Of a stretch of 64,000 bases of DNA, positions 9,780-20,188 are shown in pieces. A program made the translations under genes and the position numbers. Position 1 is the first letter of the stretch. Each line of letters begins with the position of its first letter. Origin of the DNA: Panaeolus papilionaceus (lineage: Eukaryota; Basidiomycota; Agaricomycetes; Agaricales). Under the pieces are notes generated by a model. It did not search any database. It was not told where the DNA came from and saw nothing but the letters and a program-made list of their open reading frames with translations. The DNA lies in the NCBI GenBank assembly GCA_015501605.1, contig JADNRZ010000021.1:898735-962734 (forward strand). Reading direction: 5' to 3'.

Positions 9780-12700
9780 ATAAGTTTGCGTCTTCTTTTA
9801 TAGGCAGAAAGGATATCAGGGGCGTTGACTAGGTTGGCTTCTGGTTCCCAGGAATTATGAAATGGTGGGAAGTCTTTCCACGATACCATATATTCTCGGT
9901 TAGGTGGTTTCCCTCGGTGGCGAAGAATGGATTCGACTTCATATTCTTCTTCTCCGCCGATAAGGTCAGGTGGTGGTTCTGGGAAATTCGGTCCATGTTC
10001 TGGGGTTTCGTGATAGGGGTGAGAAGGTTAGCATGAAGACGTCGTGAATTTTCCAATAGAAGGAAGTCGAGCCTATAAGTGACAGGTCCTAAGACTTCGG
10101 AGATTGGAAATGGTCCTTGGCGTTTGGAGAAATTTTCTTATTGGTACCAAGTCTGAGGTTCTTCGCTTCTAGCCATACTTGTTGTCCGAGTTTGAAAGGT
10201 GTGTGAGGGTTTTACTGCGGGAGATCATGCGGTTTCTAGCGTGGTGTGAGCGGCAATTGCTTCTTGACGCATTTGGACTAGGGATCCGAGTTTGTCTTCC
10301 ACAGAAGGGTGAATGGAATGTTCGAAAGCGATCGGAATTTGAGTGGGGCTGGTTCCTAGCATGAGTTCGAATGGGGTATGTCGGCGGTCGGAATGTCGGC
10401 GACTATTGTGTGTGAATTCGAGGTGGGAGTGCATCGACCCAGTCTTCTGGGTTAGAGATACAATAAATGGAAAGGTAGGTTTCGATTTCTTGGTTGTAGC
10501 GTTCTGTAGTGCCGTCGGTCTGGGGATGATAGGCTGTGGAGAGTCTGGATTCGATTTCGAGGAGTTTTAGGAGTTCTTTGAAGGCGTGTGAGGCAAATCT
10601 AGGGTCTCGGTCGACGTGATAGAGTCGGGTAGTCCAAAACGTTTGTAAAGGTTATCAAGTAGGAGTTTGGCGACGCCCTCTGAATTGATCGTTTTCGTGC
10701 AAGGTAGCAAAATTACCCCCTTCGTAAGGCCGTGGTCCACCACGGAAAGAATAGAATCAAATCCTTTAGATGGCGGAAGGTCGGTGATAAGATCCATAGA
10801 TGTTTGGGCAAAAGGTTTAAGCGATTTTGGGGGTTCAATCGGAACTAGGGTGGGTCGTGTCGGGTTGCGATTGATCTTGAACTGTTGACAGGCGACGCAT
10901 CCTTTGACGTACGACTTGATGAATTGTCGCATCCCAGGCCACCAGTGCGTGGCGGAGATGGAGTTGAACGTTTCCAGCTCTCCTGGGTGTCCAGCGGAAA
11001 CAGTGTCGTGGAAATGGCGAACAATGGAGCGGCGTAGTTCATTATCTTTAGGGACGTAAACCTTTTCTTTGTAAAAGAGAAGTTTCCCATAGTCGCCTTC
11101 TTCGTAAGACCAGTCATTGAGGGAGGTTCCTGAAGATACGTTTTTGTCGGATAACAACAGTTCTAGCGCTTTTGTGGCGTCTTTGTCTAACGATTTGGCG
11201 GTCGCGATTCTTTCTTGAAGTTCGAGGTCAATGAGGTTGACAAATAGAGAGTCAGGGAGTACTGTGATGTCTGTGTTTTCTTCGTTATCGCCTTCGGGGA
11301 CTAGGTCAGGTCGTCGTGAGAGTGCGTCAGATTGAATCATTTTATCCCCTGGGGTGTGAACAAGGTTGAGATCATATTCGGATAAGATAAGAAACCATCG
11401 TGCTTGTCGGCCATTGAGCTTCTGAGGGGAGCGCCAATAGGTTAGGTTTTTGTGGTCTGAGAGAATAGTGGTCGTGTGCGGAGATCCCAGGATATAATGT
11501 TTCCATTCTTCTATCGCGCGGATAATTCCGAGGAGTTCGCGATCGAAGATTTGATAGTTTTGTTCGGCAGGGGAGAATGATCGAGAGAGGAAGCAAACGG
11601 GGTGGCGTTTTCCATTGGCGTCTGTTTGAGTCAGGACTGCTCCATAAGCATACTGGGAGGCGTCGGATTCTATTTGGAATGGTCGGTCGAGGTCAGGCAT
11701 TGCGAGTACTGGTTCTTGGGAAAATCGTTCTTTCAGGTTGTCAAACGCGTTTTGTTGGGCTTCTCCCCATTCGAAGGGGTGTTCTTTCCTAAGGAGGTCG
11801 TTCAGGGGTCTGGCGATGTCGGAGTAGTGTCGGATGAATTTTCGGTAGAAGTTGCCAAAACCTAAGAATGATCGGACTTGTTTAAGGGTTTTAGGGGCGG
11901 GCCATTCTTTAATTCCGGCGAGTTTTGAGGGGTCCATGGAGATCTTGTTGTGTTCGATGATGAATCCTAAGTAGGCCACACTGGTCTTGGCAAACTCGCA
12001 TTTTTCGGGTTTCAGATATAGGTCGTTGTCTTTCATAATCTGGAGTACTTCTTTGGTGTATCGTTCGAGGTCTTCTTCGTTGGTGGCGTAGATAAGGATA
12101 TCGTCCATATAGATGATCACGTAACCATTGTCGATCTGTTTGATGAAGATGTTGTCCATCATCGATTGGAACGTCGCAGGCGAGTTACAGAGGCCAAAGA
12201 ACATGACCAAAGGTTCGAAGAGTCCGAACTTGGTCTTGAAGGCAGCTTTCCATTCGTCTCCTTCTTTGATCCGGATATTGTTGTAGCCCCATCGGACGTC
12301 GAGCTTGGTGAAATACTTGGCGCCTTTGAGTTTATCCATGAGATCGGTGACAAGAGGTAGTGGATAAGCGTTTTTGACGGTTCCTTCGTTCAGGTGACGG
12401 TAATCTTGGCATGGGCGGAGTTTGGAGTTGGCGTCCTTTTTTGGTACATAGAAGAATCCGGAAGCTTGAGGGGAGTCACTAGGGCGGATCGTTCCTTTTT
12501 TGAGATGTTCGTCGATAAACTCCTTAGTTGCTCTTTCCTGTTCCGGGTTGAGCGGGTAAACCTTAGACGACTTCTCGATGAAATCGGGTTTGAGCTTGAT
12601 TTCATGGTCCCATGGTTTGTGTGCAGGCAAGGTGTCGGAGGCTTCTTCTGAAAATACGGAGATCCAAGGATGGTATTGAGGGGGACGATGTCAAGGGGGT

Positions 12701-13430
12701 CGGAAGATTCTCGTTTCTTGTCGAATTTCTGGGCGAATGCTTGAGAATGGGTTAGGGCGGCGTGGATCCAGGTTTCTTGGGTTTCTTCAGCAAATCCTTC
12801 TTTCATAAACGATGTTACGCGGTCGTCGGTTGTTGTTTCCATAGTGTTTGTTCGGTTCGTTGTCGTGTTCTTCCCCAGCATTAGCCTTACATGGGATTCT
12901 AGTGCGGCGATCGTGGTTTCGTCAGGATGGCGCGTCCGTTGGGTACCAATCGGGTATCTTGTTCCAGGTTTCTATTCGGTGGATCTCCTGATCTGTTTCT
13001 TCTTCCATGGAAGTCCTCCAGTTAAAAGAGCCGTTTTCCAGTCAATGTCGGGGTTCGTTTCTTGCAGCCACGGCAGTCCTAATATCATCTTCTGCCGTCC
13101 TAGTCCAGTCACTAGGAATTCCGTTCTTCTGATCTTTCCATAGATCTAATATCGAGGGTCGTTTTACTGGTAATCGTTCCAGTCTTGTTGGGGTTCCGTC
13201 AACGTTTCGAACTCGTATAGGGGTGTCAAGGGGTGTCAAAGGGAGATGATGAGATCGGGCAAAGGATTGGTCGATGAAGATTCCCGAGGCTCCGGAATCA
13301 AGAAGTGCATGGATAGAAAGGGGTTCGGCGGTTTTCTGAGTTTCACACAGATAGTCACAGGGATGGAAATAGTTTCATTGTGAGCTATCAAAGCGGAGCA
13401 TACAGATATATAAGGGTCTGACGTCGAGGC
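9780..13430 (-). pseudogene. Pol polyprotein of element 1, multiply frameshifted
   Basis: Aligns along its length with the intact 1221-residue pol of element 2. The longest intact piece is 10567-12630, covering reverse transcriptase (YMDD), RNase H and the first half of integrase. Flanking parts are broken by many single-base deletions, for example in G or C runs near 12676, 12930 and 13040 and in the integrase and chromodomain part (about 9830-10620). The ATG that opens pol in element 2 is ACG here. It cannot make a full pol protein as sequenced. Confidence 0.85.
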
Positions 13431-13438
13431 AGGGCCCT

Positions 13439-15129
13439 TTAGGCAAAATCCTGTTCTTGCATTTCGGAGGTAAAAGTGGCGCGTTCTTCTTCATTTAATT
13501 CGCTGTAGATGGCACGAATATGCTTGACGAATTCTTTCGGGTCTTTAGTGTATGAGTTGCTGATATAGTTGTTCGGGGTCGTCCCATTTCTTCCTCCCGG
13601 TCCTCCAGGTCTAGTGCCTGGTCCTCCGGCAGAGGTCGTTCCATAGTTCTGTCGGTATCCTTGGTTTCCAGTGTTTCGGGTTGGGCAGTCGCGGGCAATG
13701 TGTCCTGGTTGGTGACATTTGAAGCATTCTCCTTTCTTGACGTGGTCGAGGCGTTCGGTTTCGGTGAGATTAATCTGCCTAGGTCGGGCGAAATTAAATC
13801 CCATCTGGTTAGACGTAAAGCGGCGAGGTGCTGAGTTCTTGGGAACGAAGGGATTGGTCTCTCTCCAGATCGCATCGGCTTCGGCTGCTCGGTCCATCCA
13901 TTCTTGAAGGGTGATAGGGGATCGCGGTTAGTGCGGAGTTTGTTGCTGATCGCAGTTTTGAGGGATCGGCGATACATCCTAACGATCTTCTTCTCATTTT
14001 CTCCAATAGGTTGTCCTCTTGGGGTTCGGGGGAATGTGTAACCTGAAAGGGTCATCAGGTTCTTGAATGCTGTATTGTGTGCTTCAACTGTTCCAGTCTG
14101 TTTGAGGTCTTGGAGGCGGTCATCGGCTTGATCTTCTTCAAGGAGTATCCCAAAGTCTTGTTCGAGCTTATTGATAAAAGCTTGGAATGTTCCATAAGTG
14201 ATCGGAGCACCGGTGCGTCTAGCAGTGTTGAATGCTTCCATGAGAAAGACTTTCTTCCAGTCCATGGCTTCTCGGTTCTCTTTCTCTCCTTCGCCGAACT
14301 GGGAAAGGACATAGGCGATCTTTCGTTCGTCGGTATCGTAGATGTGTCGGTTGATGAAGAGATAGTTGTAGCATTGGGTGAGAAAATCACGGAGTTTAGA
14401 GCGATTCCCAGTGAACGGTTCGGGAGCTCCAATTGATAATTCTTTCTGGCTGCGTGCTGGTGCGGGCGCGGGGACAACAATGTTTTGCGGTGGGTTTCCT
14501 CCTGGTGGATTGGGTCCTCCACCACCTCCTCCTCCAGGTGGTGGTGGTCCTCCTCCTGCTCCCCCTCCTCCGGTAGGTGGGAGTGGAGCGCCTCCTGGTC
14601 CTGCCGGGCCTCCTCCTCCTCCACCCGGGGGTGGTGGTGGTGAAGGTCCAGGTCTTCCTGGTCCTGGTCCTGAAGTTCCGGATCCTCCGGGCATTATTCC
14701 GGATGGTCCTCCTGACGGGCTATCGGACTCCTTTTTCTTTCCCTTGTCTGTATCTTCTGGTTGATAACCCCATTCTCCTGGTTGAGGTACATAGGGTTCT
14801 CCTACTGAGAGCATTCCAGATGCGTCCGTCCTAAAGATGGATCCTGCAATATCTGCCATTGGGGATGACATGTCACTGGCGTATCTGGAAATTTCGTGGG
14901 AAAGGACGGGGGTTCTGTTGATAGTAAGGTCTTGTTCGCGAGGATCTTGTGGTATTTCTGGTGTCTGGGTTCGTTCTTCTTGGCCTACTGGCGTTTCAGG
15001 CAGCTCGGTGGTCGTTCCGAGTTCGTCGATGGCTGTTATCGAGGTTTCTTCTTCTGGACGTTCTTCGTCCTTATCTGGGGATCTGGGTGTTGATCTGAGT
15101 CCGTGTCTCTGGGTAACTCTGGTGGTCAA
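13439..15129 (-). pseudogene. Gag of element 1, one frameshift
   Basis: The N-terminal part (MTTRVTQRHGLRS) has a Gly/Pro-rich linker and then a retrotransposon gag core (about residues 230-400, from ELSIGAPEPFTGNRSKLRDF). One G is missing from a G run near 13916-13920 compared with element 2, which breaks the frame. The downstream part, in the other frame, has the zinc knuckle CFKCHQPGHIARDC (C-X2-C-X4-H-X4-C) that binds the element's RNA, and ends at 13439. Unlike element 2 it has no stop after the knuckle. Confidence 0.85.
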
Positions 15130-15257
15130 GGATGGGGTTCTGACTATGCTTGAAGTCGATCCTGATCTGAGTCGTCCGGGTTTGTTTGCCTTCGTGGGTG
15201 CCGTCTTGAGTATAGGTGGGGACTGTCGACGTCAACGACGGACAGTATACGTGGAGA

Positions 15258-15270
15258 TAGCTAGTTCTTT
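15258..15270 (-). promoter_or_regulatory. Self-complementary primer-binding site, element 1
   Basis: Directly next to the 5' LTR the element strand reads AAAGAACTAGCTA. It is not a tRNA 3'-end complement (no TGG start). It is the exact reverse complement of 13 nt inside the LTR (15483-15495), placed where the transcript should start. That is the arrangement used by Tf1/sushi-group elements, where the mRNA 5' end folds back to prime reverse transcription. Confidence 0.75.
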
Positions 15271-15840
15271 TGTTACGGTTGACTTGTTCAGCGCGTACGA
15301 GTCCGGCCGTAGAGTCAACAAGAACGAAGTTCGAAGGTGAAGTCGGAGTTGGTTTCGGTGAGTTACGTTAAAGTTCAAGAGTATCTAACTAAGAATGCCA
15401 CTTCGAGTGATCGCTCGATGGTATTGTCTTAGCAGAGAGCGAGTAAAAGAAGTCCAGTAGAAGTTATCGTTCTATTGTAGTTAAAGAACTAGCTAAAGAA
15501 CATAGGGTATAATACTGGGGTTTATATACGTAATGCTAATGGTCCGTGCGCGGTATAGGAGGTCTGTGCACGAAGTAAATAAGAGTCAGAGGACGGGGCA
15601 AAGGAGTCACAATGGAACGTGTATGGGAATGTAGTAGAGAACGAGTCATAAATGTGGGAGAAGTGCGAGTCAGAGAATGGAGTATAATGTGGAGTGAGAG
15701 AAAGAAAAAGGTAAGAAGATAAGACGAGCTACAAGTACAAAGAGAGATGATAGTACACGAGATAAGATAATAGTCCGGATAAGATGAAGAAAAGATAGGG
15801 GCATAGTGATAAGACAAAAGACGAAAGATAAAGCGTAACA
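15271..15840 (-). repeat. 5' LTR of element 1 with promoter
   Basis: 570 bp, TG...CA. On the element strand a TATA box (TATATAAA, 15528-15521) lies 33 nt before the sequence TAGCTAGTTCTTT (15495-15483), which I infer to be the start of the transcript because it matches the primer site. Confidence 0.9.
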
Positions 15841-15845
15841 CATTC

Positions 15846-17581
15846 AGGGATTAGTTTGGTGAATAATGAATTAGTGGAAGCAGGAGGGAGGATAGGTGGT
15901 ATGGCTGATTGACGTCGTGACTAACACTTGGATGAGATATATGTTGTTGCTTCACAATGCAGTCGTAATCTTAAAGAATTATGACACGAGAAAGGGAGAA
16001 AGGTCAAGGTCAAGGTGAGGTTGCAGTGAACCGGAGCGGATTGGGAATTTAGTTCAAGCTACACACGGATCTGAGCGCTTGGGGACTGAGGAACGATTCT
16101 GACGGATGCCAAGTGGCTATACCAAGCACTGAAAGGAAGGAAAAAGAGGTGAGGGTGGGAGGGAAAAAAGCAAATAAATGCGTCCTTGGAGATGCAACCA
16201 ACGCCGATGATGAGGAGGGAGCGTTGAAGGGATTAAGGGGAAGGGACCAAGGTTCAAGGGAAGGTTTGGTTATGTTTGTCAAAAACTTCTGCTCAGTCGT
16301 CGCTACTGCCATATTATCCTATGATGAGTCTTTGCCACATCACAGATGTAGTCGACAACGAATGTCACCATGTTAGCACTCAGACTTGTCGAACCTTCCA
16401 CCTCTGCCTGGCATTCTCAGTCATTTCTTTGCTTGACATTACATGAACACACAAGGGCAGTAGCTCAGAGCTTATCAATCCATGGAATAAATGATGGGTT
16501 GAAGCGATGGAGACAATATGCATTCAAAAGAAAATATCTTCAGTATGGAAGTTGAGCATGGGCAGGGGCGAAGAATCAGATGTGATGTGGAGTTGGGGAA
16601 GTCATCTTTTTACCTGAGTCTGAGACCGAGATTACCCGCAATGGAGTAGGGATATTGAGACGGATGTCGGATGAGGGGAGGCATCATTAGAGAGGATATT
16701 TTGAAGCTTACATTCATTCCTCGTCGCCTCACCAGCAACATCATTTTGCTACCACCAATGCTACATTCACCCCAGGCTATCCTCACACCTCAACATCGCC
16801 ACGATGCTCTTATCCAGCCCACTTCCGACTATGTTCAGATTTCATTCCGCTCTCACTCTTTTGCACATACTCGACCTCCTGAAATCTACCACCAAATACT
16901 CCCAATGCAATTGATAACACTGCGCGGGAGGTCTCGACTTTCCTCCTTGTGGACTTACCTTGTGAATCTGTACTTGTGGCCCCCACAATTTCCATCCTCA
17001 CCTAACATAGCTCTGTCGCCTCACCACTCCTTGCTCCACCCTCACATTCATTACATCTCTTTCGCTTTTGTAACTTCCATACTTACTCGAAACCTGTGCC
17101 TGTCATCTCTTCCTCACCTTGCGGTAGAAATGAACCTCTGTATGGACATCTTCACATTTCTCTTCACTGTTGTTGTTCAATGTTCCGTTATGCTGCTGTA
17201 ACATTAGAGGTGGAATATGGAGGCAATGTGGATACTTGATAGAATTCACATTCGGTTCGTACATCCCTGCATTCTGTTTTGTCGAAAAATATCTAATCTG
17301 TTTGCGAATCTGTCTCAGTCGTAGGCTCGTACCCACCTTTATCTGTGATCAACTTTGTTTGCCTGTTCTTTGTCATTGCACTTCACATATCCTGCACTCC
17401 ACCAGAACGACCGAGCAGTCTCAGTTCATTTCCACCCTCTATCTTCCAATCATTTATGTCTTATCACAACTCATGTACTCCGATGTGTAATGTATGGTAG
17501 AGCCATCATCCAAATTATATCGCAGATCACTCCGATGGTTCCATAATTGCGCCCTGTAATTGTTCGATCCTCAGCTTCATC
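15846..17581. other. Gene-free stretch between element 1 and the hAT-like element
   Basis: No supported gene, RNA or repeat. Open frames are short, on both strands, and show no domain motif. Confidence 0.5.
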
Positions 17582-17885
17582 CCCAGTGAAACTCGCATCT
17601 GAGTCCATCCGAGCACCACTGAGCAGAGCTGAGAAAATCTGAGCGAACATATCCCTCAGATGTAATCATTGGTGCTCATCCAATTTCCCCCTCAAATGAG
17701 CACATCTGAGGAGAATGAGTGCACATTTCTTAAAGCACCATTGCTGAAATCCAACAGCATCTGAGCACATCTGATAGATACTGACTTCGACTGAGAGCCA
17801 CATATGAAGAGATAATGTAGAATATATATTTTATTTCTGATATCCTCTGAGTACATCTGAGCACATCTGAGTAAATACGGTATAT

Positions 17886-18310
17886 CTACGTAACAAAGCA
17901 CTGTCCCATATAACCTCCCCTACATCTCCCGATCCTGGCCTCCCTGCACGCCGCCTTGGACATTGGCTCAGACACTTCCCTCTTTTTTTTTTGCACTCTT
18001 GCCTTGTATCTCTGGAGAAACGGAGGTATCAATAAATGACTGTATGGGAGCATGATGCGCAATGAAGACAATACTCACCTTAAGTGTAACAGAGTTGGGG
18101 GCTCTTAATGTCATGCAGAACGTGGAGACAATGCCATTTCCAGGATCTTTGAGGTAATCGGTGTAGAGAGGACCCTGGAGTGCGATTAACATCAATTGAT
18201 GAAAAGAGAATGACAGACATACCTTGCATTGATCAGTTCGTCGTTGAAACATCAGCTGAGGCGAAAATACCCTAAAACAGGCGCATATATGCACATTTTT
18301 CCAACACATC
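17886..18310 (-). pseudogene. Gene fragment with two introns inside the hAT-like element
   Basis: On the minus strand three open blocks are joined by two good introns: a 48-nt intron (GTATGT...CTCCAG, about 18174-18221) and a 67-nt intron (GTGAGT...CTCCAG, about 18014-18080). The middle exon reads GPLYTDYLKDPGNGIVSTF and the last exon starts RYKARVQKKKREV and ends at 17886. Frame is kept over both junctions. Upstream the frame runs into the retrotransposon. I do not recognise the protein. Correct splice signals inside a transposase-less element suggest a captured host gene piece. Confidence 0.4.
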
Positions 18311-18313
18311 CTT

Positions 18314-18904
18314 TGTTACAGTTGACTTGTTCAGTGCGTACGAGTCCGGCCGTAGAGTCAACAAGAACGAAGGTTGAAGGTGAGGTCGGGGTCGATTCGG
18401 CGAGTTATGTTGAAGTTCAAGGATATCTAACTAAGAATGCCACTTCGAGTGATCGCTCGATGGTATTGTCTTAGCAGAGAGCGAGTAAAAGAAATCCAGT
18501 AGAAGTTATCGTTCTATTGTAGTTAAAGAACTAGCTAAAGAACATAGGGTATAGTACTGGTGTTTATATACGTAATGCTAATGGTCCGTGCACTATACAA
18601 GAGGTCTGTGCGCAAAGTAAATAAGAGTCAAAAGACGGGGTGAAGGAATCATAATGGAGTGTGTATGGGAATATAGTGGGGAACGAGTCATAAGTGTGAG
18701 AGAAGTATGAGTCAGAGATAAGAGTAAAACATAGAGCGACAGCGGGAATGGAAGTGGGTGAGAAGAGAAAAAGATAAAAAGATAAGACGAGCTACAAGTA
18801 CAAAGAGAGATGATAGTACACAAAGATAAGATAGTAGTCCAGATAAGATAGCGGAAAGATAGGGGCATGATGATAAGATGAGCGAGAAAAGATAGAGCGT
18901 AACA
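18314..18904 (-). repeat. 3' LTR of element 2
   Basis: 591 bp, starting TGTTACA and ending CGTAACA on the plus strand. It differs from the 5' LTR at three sites near its start. The polypurine tract AAAAAGGGGG (element strand) is at 18908-18917. Confidence 0.95.
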
Positions 18905-18935
18905 TTACCCCCTTTTTAAGGCTGATTGACCACAA

Positions 18936-20138
18936 TCAGGTGTTGATGTTGTGGATGGCTTCATCACACATGTCGTCGTCGTAGTCGGAGAAATCATAGG
19001 CCCACGTGCCGTCTTCGTTGATACTGTTTTTTGGAGTCCATTGCTTGCTTGGTTTGTCGTCGGTCCAAGTGGTATCCCAAGCGTTATTCTTTCCCCAAGG
19101 GTTGGAAGATCTCGACGAGGTCTTCTTATTCTTGCCTTTGTTGTTCGACGAAGGAGATCTTTTGGAGCAAGTGTTTGCGAGATGGTTGGGGGCGTATCTC
19201 TTGCAATGGGGACAGCGGTATTTTGGGCAATTTTGGCGGAAATGGTTCTCGGAGTTGGGGCAGGAACGACATAAGTCTTGTCCTCTTTTCATCAAACTGA
19301 GGACATGGCAGCGGGTGGTGAAGTCGAGGCCGTCGAACATTTTGTCTAAGGGTCGTTGAGCAAGGTTTTCTAGAGTAGGATAATGGTTTTGTTGATAAGA
19401 GTAGTCGTATAAGAAGGTTTTGTCATGTTTGAAGGTGTAGAGGTCGTTGGGTTTGTAATGGGCATATTTTGCCCTTTGAGTGGCGACTAGCTGTATGAGT
19501 CGATCGTGACAGACTGGGTTATTGAAATGTTCGGCGCAGAACGACTCGAATTGAGAGCAGCCAATATTCCAGTATGTTGCGGCGGCCTTTTCATGAGCGT
19601 TGATGGCCGCGTATAACTTCAAGACTTGTTCACGGGTTTGAGCAATATGGCTATCCATGGTTCGGATTGGGGAGAGGAGGGCGTCGTTGAACGGGAGAGT
19701 CCATGCGAGAGCTTCGTAATCTTCCAAATTGCGGAAGATATTGACGAACTCGTCAAAGGAGAGGGAGGTATGGTCGTGGGTGGTGCTTGGGGATTCTTTA
19801 GGCGTTTCCCAAGCAGAGGCGTCGTTGGGGTTAAGGGCAGTGTTGGTGGTGACAGTGTGGGCAGCGATAAGTGTTTTAAGGACGTCGTTGAGGCCTTTGA
19901 TTTCAGGGATCTTGGTTTCTGATGCCTTCGCTTCTTCTTCGAGGATGCGTCCTTGTTGTTTTGCTTCGGCGATGAGAGTTTTGGTGTGGGCGATGAATTC
20001 GGAATCGGACATGGACTGCGGAAAGATGGGAGAAGCGACAGTAGGAGGATCGGTAAACGATCCTTGAGCGGGGGAGATAATGCAGACGGTTTTAGGAGCA
20101 GTGGATGATGAGGAAGTGGAGGCAGAGTTAGGAGTCAT
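18936..20138 (-). CDS. Third ORF of the chromovirus: zinc-knuckle protein in the env position
   Basis: A 400-residue ORF whose ATG is 48 nt after the pol stop; it ends 31 bp before the 3' LTR. It has no signal peptide or membrane segment, so it is not an envelope protein. The middle (about residues 80-260) is a compact acidic/aromatic region, for example SFDEFVNIFRNLEDYEALAW. Two tandem Cys/His clusters follow: CRSCPNSENHFRQNC (C-X2-C-X5-H-X4-C) and CPHCKRYAPNHLANTC (C-X2-C-X6-H-X4-C). A basic Ser/Lys stretch and an acidic end (DFSDYDDDMCDEA) come last. This is a gag/nucleocapsid-like layout, so RNA or DNA binding is likely. It is conserved in element 1. How it is expressed is unclear. Confidence 0.8.
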   Translation of the reverse strand: MTPNSASTSSSSTAPKTVCIISPAQGSFTDPPTVASPIFPQSMSDSEFIAHTKTLIAEAKQQGRILEEEAKASETKIPEIKGLNDVLKTLIAAHTVTTNTALNPNDASAWETPKESPSTTHDHTSLSFDEFVNIFRNLEDYEALAWTLPFNDALLSPIRTMDSHIAQTREQVLKLYAAINAHEKAAATYWNIGCSQFESFCAEHFNNPVCHDRLIQLVATQRAKYAHYKPNDLYTFKHDKTFLYDYSYQQNHYPTLENLAQRPLDKMFDGLDFTTRCHVLSLMKRGQDLCRSCPNSENHFRQNCPKYRCPHCKRYAPNHLANTCSKRSPSSNNKGKNKKTSSRSSNPWGKNNAWDTTWTDDKPSKQWTPKNSINEDGTWAYDFSDYDDDMCDEAIHNINT

Positions 20139-20188
20139 AGTGAAGCTAGTTGTTGTTGCTGTTGAAAGAGCGAATTTGTTTGGGGGTT

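Larger units (their letters stand above)
7926..15840 (-). mobile_element. Ty3/gypsy chromovirus, element 1 (full length)
   Basis: A 7915-bp LTR retrotransposon on the minus strand. LTRs at 7926-8495 and 15271-15840 are both 570 bp, start TGTTACG and end CGTAACA, and I see no difference between them. The 5-bp target duplication CATTC flanks it (7921-7925, 15841-15845). Gag, pol and a third ORF lie inside in that order. Many single-base deletions relative to element 2 break all three frames, although identical LTRs imply a recent insertion. It belongs to the same family as element 2 (18314-26277) and the solo LTR at 55860-56431. Confidence 0.95.

Noticed and set aside
14378..14834. Plus-strand open frames rich in Gly/Pro opposite gag (also at 24809-25250)
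   Set aside because: They are antisense shadows of the GC-rich Pro/Gly linker of gag, which is read on the minus strand with a clear zinc knuckle downstream.
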